This document shows positions 1 through 9,986 of a DNA stretch of 64,000 nucleotides, one piece after another. This DNA is from Phyllostachys edulis (taxonomy: Eukaryota > Streptophyta > Magnoliopsida > Poales > Poaceae). How positions within the stretch are numbered: the first letter of the stretch is position 1; every line of letters begins with the position of its first letter. The notes under the pieces were generated by a model, which was not told where the DNA came from, ran no database searches, and worked only from the letters and a program-made list of their open reading frames with translations. The stretch spans positions 558,001 through 622,000 of the forward strand of contig CM070563.1 of assembly GCA_036346405.1 (NCBI GenBank). The letters run 5' to 3'. The position numbers and the translations under genes are program-made.

Positions 1-234
1 CCGTGCTTGTATGAACAGGGCGTATGAAACGCTGAATGATACTGCTGCAATAAAATCCGCGCGCGATGATGCAGGCTGGCTTCATGGATGAAAGTATTTT
101 CTACATGGATCTTGTTCAAGATGGGATGTATGGGCCTATCAAACGAAAGCCGGGCCTAACCATCCATCCCAGACATCTCGTCGGTGTGCTGTAGGCAAAG
201 TGGTTTTGCTTCTGATTTGGCTGTGCGCGCGTAG
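1..234. other. Window start, probable intron of the VMA12-like gene
   Basis: No coding region is recognised. The stretch ends in a usable splice acceptor (AG at 233-234, after a T-rich run) directly before the first recognisable VMA12 exon. It is probably intron, with the 5' exon(s) outside the window. Confidence 0.4.
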
Positions 235-1692
235 AGCGATCAGCTCAAGGCGAGGCTGGACAAGCTCCGGGAGATGCAGAGAGCAGGGAGTACGCCGAGC
301 TCGTCAGGGACGTCGCGCCGAGGAAGGAGGACAACCCCGAGCTCTTCTCCTCCGGCAAGGATCAGATCGGATTCGGTATCAACTATCGTATCGATACTCT
401 CTTTGCACATTCATCACTGCAATCATCGGGTCTTGGTATTAGGTTCATGATGCCTTGTTTGTTTCATCAGAAAGAAAATAAGAGCTTTCTTCAGCTCCTC
501 GACTGGATGTGTTTCGTGACTGCTAATACAAGAATTGAACTTTTCAGAATTAGGAAAACGTAAACTTCAACAGATGCAAGTGTAACTTGTAATCAAGTTT
601 CCATGTGAGAATAAAACTTAAATTAGCATCACACAAAAGCGTGTGTTTATAAAACTGAAAAAAAACGCACAGTACTATGGTGGTTAAAGCTTACAAATTT
701 GTTCAACTAAGTAGAATGTACTACACAAACCAATGGCATACAATCAAGTGATGGGAGTAGTTAGTCACTTCAAGCCACCCATAGGTTGCATACATACGCC
801 TGCAGTCTGCATTTTTACGATTACGCTTGATGGATCTATGAGCACGAGTCATGTTTCACTAAAAGGAACATTTTTAGTTTTTCACTATCTACTACTCTGC
901 ATATCTTTTCAAGCACAATGAAATTTAATTTGTTTTCTTCCTGCTTGTAATTTGGGCAAGGCAGTGTGTTACCGATGACATCTATATGCCTGGAATTTTA
1001 TCCAAATTGAAAATTTTGAATGGGCAAACGCAGCATCCTTTTTAGTTGTTAAAAGTGCGCATATCCTCTTAGTACACTAGCACATTATGTTTACTTTTGA
1101 GTCTAGGCTGCTAGCATTTGGTTGTACGGTGTTCACTGATCAATTGGATGTTTCCTCTTCTTTCAGGTCTGCATGTTGTCCTTATAATGCTCACGGGTTA
1201 TTTGGTCGGATTTGCTGCTTTCAGAGCTTTGTTCAGCAACAGTCCTGTAATGGTAAGTCCATGAGAACAGCATATGCTTCCGTCATGTAATTTTAAGTTG
1301 TGGATTTTTTTCGCTTCATGATTTGGTTCAACTTCACTGCTCCTATTCATAGTGCATAGACCCACCCTACAAAAAAATGTGACAAAGCAGATTAGGAAGG
1401 TTGCATTATATATAGCAGTGAGGAGTCTGATAAATATTAAACAGAAAACAGCTAATTTTTCCTTCCTCTGTAGTTGTGAATGTTGAAAGCTATTGTGTTT
1501 ATCCAAACCATTAATGTAGCACTTTGTCTAAACCTCGTGAGGTAACACCTTGTTTATGGTTTCTCAGAATGCTGCTGGAGGCATCTTAGGATTAGTTGGT
1601 GGCATGCTGGTGGAAACAGTTCTTTTCATCATCAGATCATCTGTAAAGAATTGGGCTCGTCTTATGTTCCAAGATCAAAAAAAGTTCAGTAG
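235..1692 (+). pseudogene. VMA12: VMA12/TMEM199-like V-ATPase assembly factor, frame broken twice
   Basis: The family are ER membrane proteins that help assemble the V0 sector of the vacuolar H+-ATPase. Three exons can be read: 235-375, 1167-1252 and 1568-1692, with GT/AG introns between them. Exon one encodes a charged helix (KARLDKLRE, then EYAELVRDVAPRKED) ending in KDQIGFG. Exon two gives GLHVVLIMLTGYLVGFAAF, a membrane hairpin half. Exon three gives NAAGGILGLVGGMLVETVLF, the second membrane segment. Exon phases fit only if one base is missing near 276 and another near 1648. At both places a GG doublet of the expected frame appears as a single G. With these allowed for, the C-terminus ends in a basic SKK tail at TAG 1690-1692. 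Read literally, exon three runs on to 1741. The N-terminal half lies outside the window. It is either a young pseudogene or carries sequencing errors. Confidence 0.8.
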
Positions 1693-2127
1693 ACCTCTGT
1701 TGTGGTTTGATGAGTATTCATCCGAGACCAGAAGAATGTAATCCAACAAAGTAAAGGCAGTTGATTGTGAGAAGTTGTGATCTGAGGAACCGTATTTACA
1801 GGACTTATTTGTGGAGACCTGCAGCGCTAGTGTTATACCGTACATCAGTTTTGAAGTCTGCAACTCTGCATCAGGAATTCAGGATGAAGCGGAGATACGG
1901 TTCCTTAATTAGGATGGGATTTGATCGATCCAGAAGAAGTTTGAACCCTCACTCTTGGTTAAGAAGCAACAGCTACCCACGCACAGCAGCAGCAGAAGCA
2001 CCTCGTCTTGCGATCTACCTGATCGATCGATGAGGACTAGGTATGTGTGTCCCTATTCCTAGGTGGATAAGGCCCACTTCACGTGCTCCTCCGTCTCGAT
2101 CTACCTAGCTCCTTACAAGAAGAAGGC
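1693..2127. other. Intergenic, nothing recognised
   Basis: Probable 3' flank of the VMA12-like gene. No supported coding region, RNA or repeat was seen. Confidence 0.5.
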
Positions 2128-2317
2128 GACAACGGGCGAGTGCTTCGCCGGCGCCGGCGTCGGTGGCAAGGGCAATAGAAGCACCGGTCGCGGCATGGAG
2201 TAGTACCGCAGGGTGCTGAGGCTGGAGCCGGACAAGGACAAGTACGGCAAGTACCTACCTGCATGAGGCGGAGGGCGACCTGGCGGGTGCCGAGAGTACT
2301 ACGGCCGTGCCTTACCC
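2128..2317 (+). pseudogene. Fragment of a plant TPR-repeat protein
   Basis: In two frames joined by a shift near 2263 the plus strand encodes YRRVLRLEP, KYGKYL, LHEAEGDLAGAE and YYGRAL. This is the spacing of tetratricopeptide helices in plant TPR-like proteins that carry a YGKFLHEVEGD-type core. A stop interrupts the stretch just before YRRVL. Only about 60 codons remain, and the fragment stops exactly at the left end of the PIF/Harbinger element (TAA at 2318-2320). No continuation was found beyond the element's right end at 7287. It is a decayed fragment, not a working gene. Confidence 0.55.
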
Positions 2318-2814
2318 TAAGGGCCTGTTTGATACTGAACCTACTCCCACACCGGTTGATTCTCGTGGGCCGCACTAAACACCTCGATTCTTAAAACACG
2401 GATTCGATTCTCGCGTGGGTTGTCTCAAAAATACACTAGCGAGGAGAATAGCGGCCTTTCCCTGATTCTCTTGAAATCCAACTTGATAGAAACAAAAATA
2501 CCCATTGAAGTTCTAATTATTTACATAAAAATGCCATTACTTGCCCCCCAAGCGTACCCTTCGCTTAAACATCGTTTCTTCTTTCTTTCTCCTCACGAGC
2601 GACGCGAGCATTACGATTCTGCCAGTGATTGCTTCCTCCACGCCGTCTCAGACGTCTCTCTCTCCGCATGCCACGGAAACCCTCCGCCGCTTGCAGTACT
2701 ACCATCCTCCCTGTCCTCCTCTCTCTCTCTAGATCTCCCATAATACCTACTTAAGCTTGGACTAGGTCTAGCCGGCTAAAGCACCGCCCAATCCGTCCCT
2801 CTCGCCTCGCCGAG

Positions 2815-3238
2815 ATGGCGCAAAGCCTCACCCGTGGCGCCTACCCCATCTCTTCTTTGCCCTTACCCGCCTTCCTACGCCAGGCGAGCCACCCGACCGC
2901 TTCCCTTCCCTTGCCCCCTCGCCAAGTGCTCGCCTCGGCCTCCTCTCGTCGCCATGGCCATCGAGGGCCACTTGTCGGGTTCACCTCCGGCTCTCGCGGA
3001 TCTTGGAAGGAGAGGAACTCGCACTGCGAACTCAACTCCTTCCTTTTCTTGGTTCAGGCGATGCTCTCTTTCTGCTTCCTTCTTGTTCTATCGGCTCGAT
3101 TATGCCGGTGGGATTGATAGATTGCCTAGTAGCCCTCGTCTCGATCTAACCCTTTCGCTTGTTAGCGCTTCTGCGGATATATCCTTGGCCTTTAGGTTAT
3201 ATTATATCGCATCCGCATCCGCATTCGATTTTTCTTAG
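2815..3238 (+). other. Pro/Ser-rich open stretch in the Harbinger leader
   Basis: Two overlapping plus-strand open frames start at 2815 and 2834 in a C-rich stretch about 500 bases inside the element. Neither resembles a known domain. The composition (Pro, Ser, Leu) and the position suggest a transcribed 5' leader exon and not a protein gene. TC-rich tracts at 2640-2740 just upstream could belong to the element's promoter. Confidence 0.25.
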
Positions 3239-3640
3239 GTTGTTCTTGGCGCCTGAGGCGTCGTCGAGGTTTTGTGTTCTTCAAGTGTTCTGTTTCTTGA
3301 ACGCGATTGTTGGAAATCGGCGGATCGTTGCCATGTTTTTTCGGCCGCAAATGTGGTGGAGAGGAAGGAGATAGATTGAGAACCGAAAAGAGATGAGAGG
3401 GAAGACAAAAATAAGTTTGATCTTGTTCTGTTGTTTGTGTGGGTGGTTCATGTGGACGGAGGGGAGAGAACAGCCTAGGACCTCTAGGCCACTAACATCT
3501 TGAGTCCTTATTTTTGTGATGATTTTAGAAAAGTGCAAGTGCAAATTGAAAAATGTGGGCAAATGCCCATATGCTCATCAAATCCTTATCCTATATATCT
3601 ATATACAAATGATCCCCACTAATGAAATTAGTGCAAATTC

Positions 3641-4275
3641 TCTCTTTACCATGGTTCTCACCGATAAGTATGTGTTAAACCGATTGGTTCTCATTGGGCT
3701 AAGTATTTCTATACAAATGATCCCCACTAACAGCATTATGCAACACATCACTCTCATCGCTCGATAGCATTACCACTTGTCATGGCAAGCATATTCATTT
3801 ACCGAATTTGCACTCATCTTATTGTTGGTTTTATCATCTCATGCCTCATCGTAATTAAACGGTTGCTTGTCATTTTCATGCTACGGTTCTCAATCGCCAG
3901 TAAGAGTAGCATGTGTGCAGCAGTGCTATATGCTCTGGTCCTAGCTAATGATAAGATAGTGGGGCCGTGATCTATTCACTTGATTTGATTAGTTAATCAC
4001 CTTACATATCTTGTAGCAGTTTTCTGTTTTTAATTTAGTAAAAGAAATGGATTTATCTTCTTCAGTCGTACTGTGTGGATGCGGATCTGTATTTGTTAAA
4101 CTGATTAGTGTAAATTCTCTCTTTACCATGGTTCTCACCGAGATAAGTATTTGTTAAACCGATTGGTTCTCATTGGGCTAAGTATTTCTCATGCAAGATC
4201 AACTGTGAGTGGGCTGGGTGGTTCTCACCGATAAGTATTTGTTAAACTAAGTGGTTATCATTGGGCTAAATTTAT
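3641..4275 (+). repeat. Three dispersed direct repeats inside the Harbinger leader
   Basis: A unit of about 70 bases built on ATGGTTCTCACCGATAAGTA, GTTAAACCGATTGGTT and CTCATTGGGCTAAGTATTTC occurs at about 3641-3715 and 4117-4188. A shorter third copy lies at 4219-4275. A word, ATGATCCCCACTAA, is also repeated at about 3608 and 3718. The copies differ by a few bases and small indels, so the duplication is internal to the element and not recent. Confidence 0.7.
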
Positions 4276-4290
4276 GGTCCACATATGCGG

Positions 4291-5255
4291 ATGGTCGATA
4301 ACGCCGAGTGGAACGCGAGAACACTAGGATAGTGTGTGAGTTGTTCGCTTGAACAAGTAGAGGCAGTAATCGTCCTAATACCCATTTGAACAACCCAGGG
4401 TATACTCTTGTGATACAAAAATTTGCAGAGAAGACTGGGCTGCAATACCAAAAGAGGCAATTGAAGAACAAATGGGATAAATTAAAGAACGATTACAACA
4501 TTTGGAGGAAATTGAGGACAAAGGAAACAGGCTTAGGTTGGGACCATGAAAAGAATACAATAAAGGCCACCACCGAACGGTGGAAGAAATTAAAACAAGT
4601 AAGTCATTAATCATTATCTATTTTTTAAATGCACACTTCTAGCTCTATTATTAGTGAAGGTTTAACGTGTAGCATTTGGCACTGACAGGAATATAAAGGA
4701 TGTTCCAAGTTTCAGAAGGCTGGTCTTCAAAATGAGGAGTTGTTGTCCAAGATGTTTGACGACATTCGCAACACTGGTGAAGACCATTGGTCTCCTGCAA
4801 TGGGAACATTGCCTGAAAGTCCTGTGCGTACTTCTATAGTTGTTGATATTGAAGAGCTTGAAGATGACAAATATAACAGTGATCGTGAAGATGAATCACC
4901 AATTGGTAGGAAAGGAAAGAGAGCTTGCAGCCTTAGCAATGATAAGGGGAAGAAGCCAAAGAGTGGTTCTGTGGTCATGCAAGATCAACTGAGAAGGATT
5001 CTTGAGATTAATGAGAAGTCGCATGCATCTTTTGAAGCATTTGCAAAAAAGAGAGAGGAAAACTCGGTGTGTAGCATCAAGGATGTTATGGAATTGGTTA
5101 AAGAGTGTGGTGCTATTAATGGGAGTAATGAGCACTTCATCGCATCTGAAATTTTCGTAAAGAAGGAGCAAAGGGAAATGTTTATGACCTTGTGCAATAG
5201 TGAAGAACGATTTGAATGGCTCAAAAGGAAGTACGATGCCAAGTATGGCAAATAG
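4291..5255 (+). pseudogene. Harbinger Myb/SANT-like DNA-binding protein (ORF1)
   Basis: In PIF/Harbinger elements this protein binds the transposon ends and works with the transposase in the nucleus. Two exons are visible: about 4291-4598 and 4689-5255, with a GTAAGT donor and a CAG acceptor. The trihelix-like domain contains ENTRIVCELFA at the start, then QLKNKWDKLKNDYNIWRKL and GLGWD near 4470-4550. The second exon is acidic, then basic (GRKGKRACSL), and ends in a helical tail with LCNSEERFEWLKRKYDAKYG. The start is damaged: the ATG at 4291 is one frame off the conserved domain, and a TGA at about 4348 lies between LFA and the rest. The second exon is open throughout. Only the start region is visibly broken. 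Confidence 0.8.
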
Positions 5256-5428
5256 AAAATTTATTGTAACGTTAGGATAATTCTGGAGACATTACTATAT
5301 TGGTTGTAAGACCTTTTTTGGATTATAAGATATTTTTTCACTAGTTATAAATTGTCATTTGGACCTAATGCGTGCTCATATATTTTTAAATTGCCATTTA
5401 TGTTGTGTTTTTGTATGTTAATGTACAG

Positions 5429-6785
5429 ATGTCGTCTTCTGAAAGCGATAGTGAAGGGAGTAATATATCAGATGAGGAACATGAGTGTGACGTGCAAATG
5501 TTATGTCTGTGGCAAGACATGTCAAGTCACCTCGCTGCTACTGCAATTTTCGTGGATAATTATCACTCAACCTACCTGGACAAGAATGAGCCTAGGACTT
5601 CACGGCTTAGTGGAATGGGTTGGGTGAAAGAAACCTTGACCACTCCGGGAGAAAGTTATCGCATGCTTCGTATGAATGCTACAATCTTTTCACGATCTAC
5701 ATGATCTTTTGGTGAGTACATATGATTTGAAATCAACTACGCATATAAGTACAATTGAAGCACTAGCTCTTTTTCTATACATATGTGGTGGCTGTGAATC
5801 TAACCGAAGAGCGCAGAATCGGTTCAAGCATTCTGGTGAGACAATTAGTAGAAAGTTTGATGAGGTTTTGCAATGTGTGGTCAGAATGTCTAAAGATTTT
5901 ATGAGGCCAAAGGATCCAAACTTCACTACGGTTCACAGTAGAATTAGAAATGATCGAAGGATGTGGCCACATTTCAAAGACTGTATTGGAGCTATCGATG
6001 GTACACACATTCTTGCAATCGCTGTTGCTCGTAAGATCTAATTAGATATGTTGGTAGATCGGAAGTGCAACCGACGTAATGTCATGGCGGTATGTGATTT
6101 TGACATGCGCTTCACGTGACGCATCTATTGGACAACCGGTGAGCTATGCACGATACTAGTGTGCTTTATCATGCATTGGATGTAGACAGGGAAGTCTTTC
6201 CACATCCTCCACAGGGTAATTTTCTTTGTTTGGTATCATTTACAAAATTATTTACTTGTAATGTTCATGCATTGGATGTTGATATACATGAATTTTTTGT
6301 CTTATGTTGCAGGTAAATATTATCTTGTCGATGCTGGTTATCCGAACAGGCCTGGGTATTTAGCGCCATACAAGGGCCAAAGGTATCATGTTCCAGAATT
6401 TCGGAGAGGTGTTGCTCCTAGTGGTGAGAAAGAGAAATTCAACCATTTACACTCGAGTGTTCGCAACGTAATTGAGAGGTCCTTTGGTGTATGGAAGATG
6501 AAATGGAGAATTCTTCTTAAGATGCCGAGCTTTCCCATGTCCAAGCAAAAGATGATTGTTGCAGCAACCATGGGAATCCACAACTTCATACGTGAACATG
6601 CTTCGCCTGACATGCATTTTCATAGGTTCGATCGAGATCCTAACTATGTGCCCACAATACCATCAAGATATGCCAAATATGTCATTTCTCAGGATACAAC
6701 GGATGCGTCAACGTTGCAAACAAGTGCTACATCCATGGATAGTTTCCGTGATGACCTTGCAAGTGCAATTGCTCATTCAGGATGA
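5429..6785 (+). pseudogene. Harbinger DDE transposase (HARBI1/DDE_Tnp_4 type), broken
   Basis: The coding region starts at ATG 5429 directly after an AG and ends with TGA 6783-6785. Conserved pieces are the helix-turn-helix area (NRRAQNRFKHSGETISRKF), the first catalytic aspartate in CIGAIDGTH near 5980-6010, the second in MHDTSVL near 6145, and the glutamate in VIERSFGVWK near 6470. KYYLVDAGYPNRPGYLAPYK follows an intron at 6216-6312. The frame is broken near 5690 (shift within the N-terminal region), by TAA at about 6039 just after the first aspartate block, and again near 6115. All three catalytic residues are still encoded, but in different frames. Loss of function is therefore by indels, not active-site change. 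Confidence 0.85.
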
Positions 6786-7286
6786 TGGACACACTACTTG
6801 TAAATTTTTGTGGTCTTTTGTTTTGACTCATTTATCATTTCAATACTTGTATGTAATATCATTTAATAATCGTTTGAACATTTTTACGATATGAATGCGA
6901 TATCTCCGCCATCTATCGCAGTGACAACAAGACAAAATTTGATTATACACAGTTATAATCCATCATAAAGTGTAAATGCAATATAACCTGGCATTGTCTA
7001 AAGATACAACGTATATACATTCACATGGCCTAAACAAATTTAGGGGGAAAAATTCTATAATTTGTGTACAAATACATAGAAGAAATACACAAATACAATT
7101 GAATTATTACAACCAAGGGTAACATGGTCTATTTGCCTCTAATCCCCCTCATATGGATTTGAGAGCCAACCTACCAGCCAAACGCTTTTAACACACAGCT
7201 CCAGATTCTCAGAGAAGTGGATTCTCAGAGAATCAGGAGTAGAATCTGAAAAATGAGAATATGGAGCTCTACCAAACAGGACCTAA

Positions 7287-7842
7287 AAATTGGCTAGCGT
7301 TTAGTTGGATTTTAAATATTTGGTTTATTCTCAAAATCTCAGTATTGCCAACTGATTCTTTGTCAATTCTGTGGTTTGATGAGGACGTGCAAATAGTTGG
7401 CCAAAATTTTGGCATGGCAACATGAGTGAGTCTAGACACGTCTCACGTGTCACATTGTGGTTGGTTGAGAAAAGTACATTAATTGCAAAAAATAGTTTGA
7501 TTAACTAGTTTTAAATGATTATATTTACAAGACCGAGTATCCGATTTGTGATACATTTAAACTGTTGTGTTTCTTGTCATTTAATCAACAAAACAAGACT
7601 CATGTTGACATATTTTGAGCAATATATATATATATATACACGGGACCCACGTGTCATACTCATAATTTTGTCAAATTTTGGCATGATTGCAATCCAAACA
7701 TATCGATTTTGGTATTGCTCATGAATTAATATGGCTATAATCCAAACACTATTTTTTTTTTGCCTTGATTTTGGTATTGACTGGGTTTTTGCATGCCAAA
7801 ATTTTGATATGACTACCTAGGATCACAAATCAAACAGACCCG
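7287..7842. mobile_element. Possible AT-rich MITE remnant
   Basis: The segment is AT-rich, has repeated words such as CCAAAATTTTGG and GGCATG on both strands, and ends in a sequence whose reverse complement begins GGGTCTGTTTGATTTGTGA, a MITE-like terminus. The matching left end (GCGTTTAGTTGGATT) is weak and no target duplication could be defined. It lies immediately next to the Harbinger element. An ordinary AT-rich spacer is the alternative. Confidence 0.35.
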
Positions 7843-8449
7843 TCGGGTCTCCTCAATCCTCATGCGACCCAACTTACTACTATTCAAGCGTGCATGCATC
7901 TTCATTAATTTCCTCAATTGGTTTGTGTACGTGATGCTAACAACTGATTTGCTCTCTAACAAAAATGCTTCGTCGTACCACGTTTCCTCCTCCTGCGTCA
8001 GCCGCCCCATCCTCCTCCCGTGCCGCATCCACCGTGTCCGACCAGTCCGCGCTCCGGCCCTGGCCGCCCGGCTGTGCCGCCACCAGAGCGCCGGTTCGGT
8101 CACCACATGCATCGTACGCGTACAATCCACGAGAGTACAGCTATGTGCTGGGATCATACGTACGTACGTGAGCTTCCTGTGGGACGCGGAGGGAGCGTAC
8201 GTGCCAACCTGGCGCGTCGTGCAGTTGCCCTCACACGGAGACGTCTGGACGGCGGTCGCACGATCCATGAGGAGGGTAGAAAGCCAACACTAACGGGGCA
8301 TCCGTTGGCAAGGCATCTGATGGCAGCGCGGCGCTTCTTGACGAGGCACGCCACGTGTCCCCGGACCGTCCTCTCGATGCTCATAATGACCTCAGCATGC
8401 ATGCAACCACATGCTATCATCCCATACGACACTACCCTGACACGCGGAA
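7843..8449. other. GC-rich unassigned segment
   Basis: The composition shifts abruptly to GC-rich between about 7960 and 8400. Several overlapping open frames exist on both strands (longest about 167 codons, 8020-8523 plus), but none shows a recognisable domain. CACGTG-type words (CCACGTG near 8350) and an ACGT-rich stretch at 8155-8170 fit promoter-like DNA. It may be the distal upstream region of ITPK or a gene fragment. I cannot decide. Confidence 0.3.
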
Positions 8450-8640
8450 TTGATTATTTACCGTCCTCTTATACACGTTTTGGAATTTTACCCTCCTTCC
8501 TTCCTGATGCATTATTTATTTAACCCTAGCTTAGTTTGATTTTTGATTAAATACTCCATTTTAATTATTTTAATAATATCCGGCTTTTCCCCCTAGTTTT
8601 GGCCACGTGAAATGACCATGTTGCCCTCACTGTTGTGTTA
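8450..8640 (+). repeat. Left terminal inverted repeat of the MULE-like element
   Basis: It pairs with 12083-12170 (outer half) and 9885-9986 (inner half) on the opposite strand. The two halves of the right arm are contiguous in this left arm, which shows where the LINE entered. Confidence 0.75.
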
Positions 8641-8914
8641 CTGCGAGCTGTTGTCGCCATTGTCTTCCTCACCGTTGTCGTCACCGTCTTCGTCATCGCC
8701 ATTCTTCGCTTTCTTTGGTCCATCTCCGACACCGTCTTAAATAAATGTTGCCGCCATTGCCATTTGTTGGTCCATCTTTGGCTGCTGGACCAGCCTCATC
8801 GACGCTATTCATGTACAAATCACACATGTTTCTTGCCTTTTACATCCAAGAACATTGACACAAGAACCACACGATTCAGTAAACAATTCTTGCATACAAC
8901 AATTCTTCAAGCAC

Positions 8915-9018
8915 ACACATTCAGTTCACAATTTTGTTCAGGTTCTTGGCCATCAGAACAAAAATGCATTAATTCAATTCACATTTTTTGTCAGGTTCTT
9001 GGCCATTAGAACAAGTTA
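8915..9018 (+). repeat. Short imperfect tandem duplication
   Basis: A unit containing TCAGGTTCTTGGCCAT and AGAACAA occurs twice, at about 8937-8965 and 8991-9019, each preceded by an AATTCACA-like word. It lies in the left interior of the MULE-like element. Confidence 0.5.
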
Positions 9019-9399
9019 GAGAACAACAAGCTTACAGACCACCCAGTTCAAGTACAAAAATGCAAAACAATCACTGGAGGTTGTGCAAATCTGAGACACT
9101 GAGGTGTTGTCGCTGTCGTTGTTGTCGTCGTGGAGAGGACCCCTGTAGTGGCCATTAGAGGTGCACCGCCATTGTGTTGGGGAAGAGGAAGATGATGCCC
9201 AGTCGTAGTGGAGGCCGAGGGGGAGGGGCGGTCGACTCACTGGCGCATCGTCGTGGCCGTCGCTGGTGCTCGAAAAGGCGGAGCTGGGGGAGCGGTGGAT
9301 GGATATGCTGGATTCACTTCAAGGTGAGGGTGAGGCTGAGTGCACACAGCGAGAGCAGGTGAAGGCATTGTCGTCGTCGCGAGGCGCGCACAAGAGAGA

Positions 9400-9800
9400 G
9401 AGAGGAAGGGATCAATCTAGCGAGGTAGCAGGCAATGGCGTGGACGGGGCCATGGGCAAAGAGGTCGGCGAGGAGCGCGTCCAGGTCGGTGATGTCGGAT
9501 AAGATGACTCGAGCCGAGGCCAGGTCGACAACAATGTCCTCCGGGGGCGAGGGAGGACATGGTGGCCTCGGTGGAGTAGCTCGCAGACGGTGGTCTTAGG
9601 GGAGGCCAGGGAGTGAAAGGGCTGGGCTACGGCAGGTGGAGCGGCGGAGGATGCAAGGAGTGGGTCTCAGCGGCGAAGGTGGGCGTTTGGAACAGTGTTG
9701 GGGAAGGAGAGGGAGTGGGGAGTGGGGTGGGCGAAGGTGGAAGAGGAGGTCGGGGTAGAGGTGGGGAGGTGGGAGGAGAGGAGGAGGGCGGCCATGGTTC
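9400..9800 (-). pseudogene. Captured gene fragment inside the MULE-like element
   Basis: Read on the minus strand, an ATG at 9795 opens about 42 codons rich in Ser, Thr, Pro and Leu (MAALLLSSHLPTSTPTSSS), like a plastid transit peptide, before a stop near 9667. Further along, between about 9530 and 9409, a clean coding-like stretch reads VDLASARVILSDITDLDALL and then ADLFAHGPVHAIACYLARL. That pattern is reminiscent of the N-terminal Rossmann region of sugar-nucleotide epimerases, but this is a weak resemblance. Frames shift between the parts, so no intact protein is made. High GC content against AT-rich TIRs supports capture from a host gene. Confidence 0.4.
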
Positions 9801-9986
9801 TCGACGAGCTTGGGGGCGCGGGTGTTTGTGGTGGTGGCGGGTCCAGGGAATCCGAGAGTGCGGAGGCAATGGATATGGAACAATAGCGTGGGCAACATGG
9901 TCATTTCATGTGGCTTGAATGGGAAAAAAACTCTGGATATTATTATAATAATTGAAATGGGGTATTTAATATAAAAAAAATCAAAA

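Larger units (their letters stand above)
2321..7283 (+). mobile_element. PIF/Harbinger DNA transposon, full length, decayed
   Basis: This 4963-base element has imperfect terminal inverted repeats. The left end reads GGGCCTGTTTGATA, and the right end, read inward on the minus strand, reads GGTCCTGTTTGGTA (12 of 14 match). It is flanked by TAA at 2318-2320 and 7284-7286, the three-base duplication typical of the superfamily. Inside, in the same orientation, are the two expected genes: a Myb/SANT-like DNA-binding protein (4291-5255) and a DDE transposase (5429-6785). Both carry stops or frameshifts, so the copy is probably not autonomous. About 2 kb of leader precedes the first gene. Subterminal sequence near 7200-7260 contains short inverted words (GATTCTCAGAGAA). 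Confidence 0.9.

Noticed and set aside
2079..2375. A 98-codon Arg/Cys-rich minus-strand frame
   Set aside because: It is antisense to the TPR fragment and crosses the Harbinger boundary.
8020..8523. A 167-codon plus-strand frame in the GC-rich island
   Set aside because: It runs into the MULE left arm, overlaps other long frames and shows no domain.
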